A stretch of DNA of 64,000 nucleotides from NCBI GenBank assembly GCA_031213475.1, contig JARUPZ010000005.1, forward strand, positions 5,557,732-5,621,731. Reading direction: 5' to 3'. The translations under genes and the position numbers were made by a program. Below are positions 56,247-64,000 of this stretch, piece by piece (the stretch's first letter is position 1; each line of letters starts with the position of its first letter). Below the pieces are notes generated by a model. That model ran no database searches. It was given only the letters and a program-made list of their open reading frames with translations, and was not told the DNA's origin. The DNA is from Nereocystis luetkeana (Eukaryota > Sar > Phaeophyceae > Laminariales > Laminariaceae).

Positions 56247-56678
56247 TTAACTCGTCTCTCGCGGCCGGGTTGATAATTGCGAGGCAGACAGAGAGACGCG
56301 GTCAACCCTTTGGCCGACTTCGCGCCCTGTTAGAGGTATAGTCAGTCTGTCCGTTGCGGCGATAGGCGTTTTTATTGTCTCACCACAGCTGCTGCAGGCA
56401 GGCTTCTTCCTCCATCTGCTGTATGCAGTTGAGTTGTATTCGCTCGGGGCAACGTCTTCGCGCCGAAACTCATCATCATCATCGCCACGGGCCACCAACA
56501 ACACGGTGTAGCGGGCGTCGCTCCTCATCCTCTTCATAATATACGGGAGGTGACGTCGGATGTGAATAATGCGGCGGTTTTTCGATATGTAATGGCAAGT
56601 GCAAAGTGCGCGGAACTGAAGTTCATACTTCATACCTGGATACCTGGTACGATCTCCACCAACATCGCGGCGGGACAA
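56247..56678 (-). other. Coding-like frame, left arm, outward-reading
   Basis: Contains MRSDARYTVLLVARGDDDDE then FRREDVAPSEYNSTAYS and RKKPAC. The right arm has MRSDARYTALFVARGDDDDE, FRREDLAPSKNNSTAYS and RKKPAC in frame at 59675-59805. After KKPAC the arms diverge (a 260-bp difference). Possibly an exon of an unknown protein. Confidence 0.45.
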
Positions 56679-57462
56679 ACAAAACCTTCTCGTGTCAAGC
56701 GTGCATGATTGTGTGTGTACGGCAGTGTGCTGCGGTACAAAGAGATAGGGGGGATGGATTGGAAATTGGGTGTTGGTGCAGAGCTATAAAGGGAGGTACT
56801 GCTTTGTTCTCTGCAATCAACAGCGCGGCGCATATATATGGACTGTGTGTAGTGTACCAAAGACCACAGAGAGGATTGCGTAGACCCCTCAGTAGCTCGA
56901 AAGACTCTTATTCCGATGGAATTCGGGTGAAGCAGTGGTAGATGACGAGGACCGGATGTTCAAAGCGCAGGAGGGCAGGAACACTTGCGTGTTTCGAGGA
57001 TGACGTCGCAAAGGACAAGATCTTGGAACGTTGCACGAAGGCAGCTCACAACAGGTGATTTCGGAGTACCAGGGATGTGAGAGATACAGTTTGTTTCACG
57101 TTGCACGAAGGGAGCTTACAAAAAAGTTGTGAGTACGTGAGGTATATATCTTTTAAACAAGTTGGTATTAGAGGCAGTACTACGATGAAGTTATAAATTG
57201 GGCATCACGCTGTCTATATATAATTAATAAATACGACATGATGTAACGCAACATCAGCAATGAACACGTTGAAATACATGCAACGGTGATAGCACGAAGC
57301 CTTGCCGCAGCCCCTGCGTGACATCAAACTATTTCGAGTGCTCGATGCCATCTAATCGGTACGCACGCGACCCTGCATGCCATCGTGGAAATTAGGGATA
57401 ATTGTCAGCTTCTTAGTTGGTACGCGAAGAAAGCGTGTGAGTACCTCCAATATAATAATAAA

Positions 57463-57604
<142 letters not shown>

Positions 57605-57834
57605 GCAGAAGCACACGAACAACATATATATCAATCGTTGATCGTGCGGGGCGGAAGCCGCGTTGTTCCTCCGGGAGTACACTCTCGTTTTCGCAGTTCT
57701 TCTTGCTGTGAGGCGGGACGCGACGATTCTCAACAACAACACAGGACACAGGACACAGGTAGGTGCAACACAGCTGACGACTGGAAACGAAAGGGCACAT
57801 CGAGTTGTTCACACCTAGGACAGATCAGATTATC

Positions 57835-58440
57835 CCATTTTTCCGGGATCTAGATCTTTTGGGGCAGGTAGATCCCTGATCTACAGGGATCTGCGGGATC
57901 TAGATCATGTTTGCTGTAGTATACAATCTGTGCGATCTAGTTCCTATATACACGTTTGCCTGGGTGGGATCTGTATGATCTAGATCTTGTACATGTTTCT
58001 GTGTGTGGGATCTATATATCTATATTATCTAGATCTTACACACACGTTCGCCCGGGCATGTTCTGTGTGATCTGCCTGATCTGCACATAATACATGTTTG
58101 ACTGGTAAGATACATATATATATATGATCTTGCGAGATCGAGATCATGTATGCCAGGAGGGATCTATCTGCATGATCTAGATCATACATATATGTTTCGG
58201 TGGGTGGGATCTGCATGATGACCTAGATCATACATACATGTTCTCCAGGTAGGTGAGATCTGCAGATCTGCGTGATCTGCACAATGTACATACATACATG
58301 TTTCATAAAGTGGGATATATATGTATGATCTAGAGCTTACATTCATGTTTTGCCAGGCGGGATATATATATATATATATATGTGTGATCTAGATATTTCA
58401 TGCATGTTTCGTCGGGTAGGATCTGTATCATCTACATACA
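57835..58440 (+). repeat. GATCTAGATC-rich degenerate tandem array, part 1
   Basis: Units of about 50-75 bp contain GGTGGGATCTGTATGATCTA, AGATCTTACA-type and CATGTTTGCC-type words. GATCTAGATC or one-off forms occur near 57849, 57897, 57975, 58027, 58135, 58175 and 58220. Confidence 0.85.
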
Positions 58441-58662
58441 TTGACGACATCGCAGCCCACGGTGGTGGTGGCAACTAGCAGCTCAAAAGCTCCCCCCCAT
58501 CAACCACACAGCCACAGCTGCACGAAGAAGCACGCACGCCGTCGCTTACTCACCCCGTACGGCATGGCAACTGTCGGGGGCGGCAGCTCTGATAGTGGCA
58601 CTGTGGGGCTGCAGATGATGTCGGCGGCGGGCCGGAAGTGGGGTCCTCGGCGGATCCCGGAG
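58441..58662 (+). other. Non-repetitive island inside the GATCT array
   Basis: 222 bp of GC-rich, non-repetitive sequence with an open frame (MTTSQPTVVVATSSSKAP onward). No GATCT words within. No family recognised; it may be a captured exon or an older sequence into which the array expanded. Confidence 0.4.
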
Positions 58663-59010
58663 TCTATATTATCTAGATATTACGCACACGTTTGCCCGGA
58701 TGGGATCTGTATGATCTAGATCGTACACACACGTTTGCCCGGGTGGGATCGGTATGATCTACAGTAGATCTTATATACATGCATGTTTCGCCACAGGTGA
58801 GATCTATCTGCATGATCTGCGTGATCTGCACATGTTCGTCAGGTGGGATCTGCATGATCTGCGTGATCTGCACATGTTTCACCAGATAGAGGGAGTCTGT
58901 ATGATCTAGATCTTGCATACATGTTTGCCCAGTAATGTGATCTGTGTGATCTGCCTGATCTGCACATATAATACATGTAATCATGTTTGCCTGGACCATT
59001 TGGTGGGATA
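58663..59010 (+). repeat. GATCTAGATC-rich degenerate tandem array, part 2
   Basis: Same unit as part 1 (GTTTGCCCGGGTGGGATC, GATCTGCGTGATCTGCACAT). Confidence 0.85.
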
Positions 59011-59145
59011 TCTATTAATTATATACGAGTATAGACAGCGTGATGCCCAAATAATTTAGAACTTCATCTTAGAATTGCCTCTCTAATACCAACTTTAAAA
59101 AAATATATATATACCTCACGTACTCACAACTTTTTTGAGCTCCCT

Positions 59146-59328
59146 TCATGCACCAACGTAAAACCAAATGTATCTCTCACATACTCCGAAATCACCTTTT
59201 GCAAGCTCTGCCTTCGTGCAACGTGCCAAGATCTTGTCCTTCGTCATCTTCAAAACACGCATGTATGTGTTCCTGCCCTCCTGCGCTTTGAACATCCGGT
59301 CCTCGTCATCTACCGCCGCTTCACCCAA
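59146..59328 (-). other. Coding-like segment, inner end of right arm
   Basis: Sixty codons, GEAAVDDEDRMFKAQEGRNT then MTKDKILARCTKAELAKGDF. The left arm has the same DNA at 56930-57065 but frameshifted. No family recognised; the composition looks like a real protein segment. Confidence 0.4.
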
Positions 59329-59566
59329 AATCCATCGAAATAGAAGTATTTCGAGCTACCGAGGGGTTCACGCAATCCTCTCTGTCGTCTTTTGTACACT
59401 ACATACGCCGCGCTGTGGACTACTACTACTGCAGACAACAAAGCAGTACCTTCCTCTATAAGCTCTGCAACAACACCCAATTTCCAAATCATCCTCCCTA
59501 TCTCCTTCTACCGCAGCACACTGCTGTACACACACAATCGTGCACGCTTGACACGAGAAGGCATCT

Positions 59567-59959
59567 GTGTGTCCCGCCGCGCTGTTGGCCGAGATCGTAC
59601 TTTGCCGTGACGTATCGAAAACCAGCCGCAATTTTTATCATTTAACCAACCGACTCAAATCCCGTATAGAGAGGATGAGGAGCGACGCTCGCTACACCGC
59701 GTTGTTTGTGGCCCGTGGCGATGATGATGATGAGTTTCGGCGCGAAGATCTTGCCCCGAGCAAAAACAACTCAACTGCATACAGCAGCAGCGGAAGGAAG
59801 AAGCCTGCCTGTAGCACCTACCTGTGGTGGGACAGCACAAACCGCCTACACGGTGCGAAAGACGTTGGTTCTCCTAGCAGGAGCGGATGTATGACGCGTA
59901 TGCGCGGTTCGTTTATCATCCTCCGTCGGTTCACGTTTGCTCGTGCCGGCTTCGTTTGA
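59567..59959 (+). other. Coding-like frame, right arm, outward-reading
   Basis: Counterpart of 56247-56678. Contains PAALLAEIV, then MRSDARYTALFVARGDDDDE and FRREDLAPS. The frame is longer upstream here than in the left arm. Confidence 0.45.
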
Positions 59960-59965
59960 TTCCCG

Positions 59966-60211
59966 TTGATTTTTACCACTCGGTTTGACGCTGCTGCTGC
60001 TGCTCCTCCTTCTTCTGTTGTTTCACCATCGTATGATGCTGTTGTTGGCACCCTACTCGAGCTCCACTACTACTTTAATATCAGTAAGAATCACGATGAT
60101 CCAAAACAGCTTTTCACGACGTCAAAACTCGCCCTATATCACCTGTGCAGCAGCCGGTTTGACGGTCTTTGGGGGTTGTACCGACATTGCTCGCGGCTCG
60201 AAAGCGTTTGA
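59966..60211 (+). other. Coding-like segment, right arm, outward-reading
   Basis: Counterpart of 55876-56091, with NISKNHDDPKQLFTTSKLAL and ending WGLYRHCSRLESV before array C. Confidence 0.45.
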
Positions 60212-60214
60212 TTT

Positions 60215-60735
60215 CTCGGTACTCGATACTCCGGGTACGAGTAATTTTCGTACTCCGAGTACTCCGAGGATTAGAGTACTGGTGGCCTAAATACTCGGAG
60301 TACTTGCAGTATGAGCAGTACTGAAGGGCCAAAACCTCCGAGTACTGGGAGTATGAGCAGGAATTATACTCGATCACAAGCAGTAGTACCTGGAGTACAA
60401 ACATCTAAATTACTCGGAGTACTCCGAGTATCGCGAGTATTGAAAACCCAGGAATACTTCATCCGAGTAAAATATTCCGAGTAATACTCGTACCTTGGAA
60501 TATGAAACCCTGAAATACTCCAAGTATTGAAGTTTTTGCAGTATGAAATGCCCAAGTACTCCGAGGACTTGAAGTAGGAGCAGTAGTACAAGATCCCCAA
60601 ATACTTCAAGTACAACGAGTATTCCAGAGTATTGAACCCCAAAATACTCGGAGTACAGCAGTATTTCAGAGTATCGAACCCCAAGTACAACAAGTATTCC
60701 AGAGTATTGAACCCCAAAATACTCGGAGTTGCTAA
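60215..60735 (-). repeat. TACTCSGAGTA palindrome array C
   Basis: Reverse complement of array B (units in the same order when read on the minus strand). Confidence 0.9.
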
Positions 60736-61540
60736 GATCACGGAGAGCGGGACGCTTTGTATCCCTGGACAGGTCTGCCTATTAAGCCGGCACTCGTTGG
60801 TACTCACGTTGATGTTCGCTTAGAGATAGAAGAGCCACTGTATTATTTCGTGCACGACGGAGACTTGGACCACGCTCGTGCCTCTCTGGAAAACCCCTGG
60901 TTTTCCACCTAAGATACGCCTTCCAAGAACTACAAATACGATCCCAGTGCCAGAACCCAGGCAATTACCGGGCTTTCAACCTCCTCATACAAAGCAGTAT
61001 CATAACACTAGCTCACTCTGATGAACCGTATATTATGCAGAATTATGGGAAATTCATGGAAACCCCGATTCCACAACTAGAACATGACTCGAAGATGCGG
61101 CTCCTCAAAACCCACTCCCCCACCTCTGAACGGCGAGGCAACGAAACCGGCAAAGTACGTAAAAAAAACATGAAAGGAAGCGTAGCCTCAAGGGGCAGGA
61201 AGAAATCGTCAACGAAAAACCATCGCGATGTCACCCGCGACGGGGGGGGGCGAGGAAGATGCAGGGAAAGTGAAAAGGGAACATAAAATAAAAAAATAAA
61301 AGACGAGAAGAAAAATATCACGGAAGATATCAAGAGACATCGAAAACCCAGCCTAGTACTCAGGAAACGTGTCCTGTGCCACAGTGAGTGGCACGATTAT
61401 TTTTACCCAAACCCAGGAACACACCTGCCAGAAAAAAAAATCGACCCGAAAAGTCGGAAGACGTCAACAACGAGAAAGACCACCGCCCAAATCCAGGAAA
61501 ACGTCAAGAAGAAAAAATTCGGGCGCAGCCAAGAAGCGAA
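60736..61540. other. Right-arm spacer between arrays C and D
   Basis: A-rich with GGGGGGG near 61241. No match to the left-arm spacer or to a known family. Confidence 0.4.
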
Positions 61541-61985
61541 ATTACTCGGAGTACTCCGAGTATCGCCAGTATTGAACCCAGGAATACTTCTTCATCATCC
61601 GAGTAAAATATTCCGAGTAATACTCGTACCTTGGAATATGAAACCCTGAAATACTCCGAGTATTGAAGTATTTGCAGTATGAAATGCCGAAGTACTCCGA
61701 GGACTTAAAGTAGGAGCAGTAGTACAAGATCCCCAAATACTTCAAGTACAACGAGTATTCCAGAGTATTGAACCCCAAAATACTCGGAGTACAGCAGTAT
61801 TTCAGAGTATCGAACCCCGAAATACTCCGAGTACAAGCGGTATTGAGCGTGATCATATCCGAAATACTCCGAGTACGAGCAGTATATCCCGGAGTATCGA
61901 GCCCTGAAATACTCCGAGTACACGAAGTACCTGAAGTAATTTATCTCCGATACTCGTTACTTTACTCCAAGGTACTCGGAGCATC
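61541..61985 (-). repeat. TACTCSGAGTA palindrome array D
   Basis: Reverse complement of the first part of array A at about 90% by eye; lacks the last third of A. Confidence 0.9.
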
Positions 61986-62186
61986 TACCTGCACCTTCCC
62001 ATATTGATATCTTACAAGCATCGTCTGGCCTTTGCTCAGGACGACCCAATCCGGCACACTCTTCTGTGGATGACCACCATAATTACAGCCGTTCTTCGTG
62101 CCTTTACATTCTGCGTTACCACTGCTGCTGCTGCCGTCTCCATCATCCTCGTGTTTGTGATGAAGTAAGTTCGACATCGTTTTCAT
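61962..62186 (-). other. Coding-like segment, outer end of right arm
   Basis: Counterpart of 53435-53640, with KSVPDWVVLSKGQTMLVRY. It begins with KHEDDGDGSSSSG, which is frameshifted in the left arm. Family unknown. Confidence 0.4.
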
Positions 62187-63213
62187 TTCAATATCCTACC
62201 AGCACGGTCGTCTGATCTCTGCTCTGATACCTCGATTTAACACACCTCATCCTCTCGATTAAAGTGACAATATTGACGACCGTTCATTCGGATATTTCGG
62301 CGTCCGATCCTGCGGGCACTCCTTGCACCCGTGGCATTTGGATACCTGGTATTATTTAGTACTACTCGCACTCGCACTTACTTACTTACTCGCAACATTC
62401 AGGCAGTGTTTCGAGGTTTGAAGTTGAGACCTACTTTTTTTGTTTTTTTCTTTCTTGCGCTGACTCTCCGTGATTTTCATTTTATTTTTTCTCTTCCTTT
62501 TCTGATTGACAAGCCGTACTGAAGGAGCCGTGTGGCGTGGTTGGATGGCGAACCTGCTCTGCTCGTTTCGTATTGTCTGACGCCAAGGGGCTGGGCATAG
62601 TTGACGAACGCAGGGCGGAGACGGCAGTCAGGGTAGCAAGGTACCAGGTGGACTAGCAGGGGGAACTTGGCTATACTACTCGTAAAACTGCTGCGGCCAG
62701 GTGAAGAACTATAGATGGTATATTGTGGATATAACCATCTACCTGGTACCTGGTATCTCTCCAACATGTACATTGTGCGACAAGGTTCCAATCTGTCACT
62801 ATTCCGGCCGCCACCTGGAGGGTGCTTTGGGCTTTGGTCTGCCTGTTATTTTTCCTTCTTTTTTTTTTCCTTGGTTCTTTGTCTTCCTCTGTTTACAAGC
62901 ACAGTGGTTGGTGTTTTTGTTATTTTTTTCTTTTTTCCAGCTCGTTCTTTTTCAAGTGTTGGCCACCTCGCCTGCGGGGGGGGGGCACGACAGATTGTTT
63001 CTCCTAGTTTTTGCTCTCATTTTTCTTCTTTTTCTTTTTCTCTTTCGATTTGTCTACTTTGTTTTTTGTTTTCTCTTTGATTGTTTATTTTCGTTTCCCT
63101 ATTTCATAGAAGATTGTGTATGTCGTGCCTGTCGTAGTATCTAGTATGATGAGATGGCATTGCATTGCCCACTGCAGTGCTTACTGCATACCAGGTACAT
63201 ACGTGGCAACGTA
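62187..63213. other. No gene seen; pyrimidine-rich tract
   Basis: TTTC-rich from 62845 to 63115, giving artefactual Phe/Leu-rich frames. Four TACCWGGTA palindromes (62343, 62740, 62747, 63189). Confidence 0.45.
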
Positions 63214-63537
63214 GCCGGTCGCCCCGGTGGTTCAAGTGGTTAACCTCGAATTCTACTTGTTTGAGTCCTGGGTTCGAGCCCTAGGAGGGTCGGACTTTGA
63301 CTTTATTTGCAAAAATAAAAAAAGGGATTCAATTGTTGAGAGCGCCTTGCAGCGTGGGTAGGCACAATTCGATGCGAGTCGACGAGGGAAGAAAAGGCTG
63401 AAATCTTCTCGCGATAAAAATGAAGGCACGTACCGTAGCGGGAAGGGGGGAGAAGAGCCTGCTATGTGACCCCGGATCTGAGTTACGAGTTGGAAGGAGA
63501 GAGAGAAGAAGATGTGCGAAGATAATGAATGGGATGG

Positions 63538-63569
<32 letters not shown>
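63214..63569 (+). mobile_element. tRNA-derived SINE, full length, with poly-A tail
   Basis: Starts GCCGGTCGCCCCGGTGG like the copy at 32484, with the same A and B boxes and a 3-base deletion in the variable arm. The body ends GAATGGGATGG followed by a run of about 32 A (63538-63569). High similarity to the other full copy points to a recent family. Confidence 0.93.
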
Positions 63570-63572
<3 letters not shown>

Positions 63573-63795
63573 TACGTGGCGTAGCTTTGTGACCACAGAC
63601 TTTTATCTCTCCTAGGATTGACACGGATACTGGTGGTTGTGCTGGATATGTCGACGGGTAGAAAAAACGGTTTAATGTGAAGAACACACACACTGTGCTC
63701 ACACTCCCAGTCACTCGCAATGTTGAGGCCGTAAACACCCTAATAATAGTCTCAGTATCCAGAGTACGAATTAGCTCGATACGGAAACAATCGAT
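63570..63795. other. No gene seen
   Basis: Sequence between two SINE copies, nothing recognised. Confidence 0.4.
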
Positions 63796-63912
63796 AGGGG
63801 GTATAGAAGAGCCTGCTATGTGACCCCGGATCTGAGTTACGAGTTGGAAGGAGAGAGAGAAAAAGATTCGCGAAGATAATAAATGGAATGAGCAAAACAA
63901 AAACAAAAAACT
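63796..63912 (+). mobile_element. 5'-truncated SINE copy
   Basis: Matches only the last third of the SINE (GAAGAGCCTGCTATGTGACC to AATGGAATGAGC) and ends in AAAACAAAAACAAAAAA. Confidence 0.85.
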
Positions 63913-64000
63913 CCGAGTGTGGTCTCTCTGCTGTGAGTTTATCGTATCACCCGCAGAGTCTATTGCATCATCATGCTGCTGCAACCAACAACTAATAAAG

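Noticed and set aside
62701-63144. Hydrophobic 147-codon frame as a membrane protein
   Set aside because: It follows a TTTC-rich tract, is hydrophobic in more than one phase and has no family features.

Overview
The window is nuclear DNA of a eukaryote. It holds one spliced housekeeping gene with long introns, Copia, LINE, Helitron, SINE and TRIM-type elements, and dense microsatellites. No prokaryotic gene organisation is visible. The style (long GT-AG introns, a ribosomal protein gene of stramenopile-like sequence, young Copia elements, LINE fragments) makes an ochrophyte, perhaps brown-alga-like, genome my best guess. That is inference; nothing here proves the species.

Layout. 1-2.2 kb: a decayed LTR retroelement (CCHC gag piece and a Copia RNase H tail). 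2.2-8.8 kb: gene-free DNA with short hairpins, LINE 3' ends and two MITE families. 8.785-15.362 kb: a complete, recent Copia element with identical 300-bp LTRs and a 5-bp target duplication. Its pol is interrupted by one in-frame UAG that sits in a leaky-stop context. 15.4-26.5 kb: MITEs, a dispersed repeat (R4), poly-G runs, a 374-bp TRIM element and microsatellites. 27.0-30.1 kb: a G-rich tandem array with a GGCCGCGCACGG core. 32.5-38.4 kb: tRNA-derived SINEs, a decayed Helitron helicase joined to an OTU domain, and a Cys-rich fragment. 41.1-42.2 kb: a LINE fragment with an inverted duplication. 43.5-49.1 kb: RPL7A (ribosomal protein eL8), five exons recognised and the first exon unresolved; this is the only host gene I can name. 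51.9-52.8 kb: a second LINE relic with a YADD motif. 53.4-62.2 kb: a very large inverted repeat whose arms carry arrays of the palindrome TACTCSGAGTA and unrecognised coding-like segments, around a core of (AAT)n and GATCT-rich repeats. 63.2-63.9 kb: more SINE copies.

The most unusual signals are: (1) an 8.8-kb foldback-like structure with palindrome arrays in both arms; (2) a 9-bp palindrome TACCWGGTA present 22 times, about forty times the chance expectation, once apparently inserted into a MITE; (3) the UAG-CAACCA stop inside the reverse transcriptase of a young Copia element; (4) a TRIM element with a tRNA T-arm in its interior; (5) a 59-bp triplication of the acceptor region in RPL7A intron 3.

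Most of the window is accessory repeat DNA. Apart from RPL7A and the Copia element I see no set of genes that act together. Boundaries of decayed elements are approximate because everything was read by eye.
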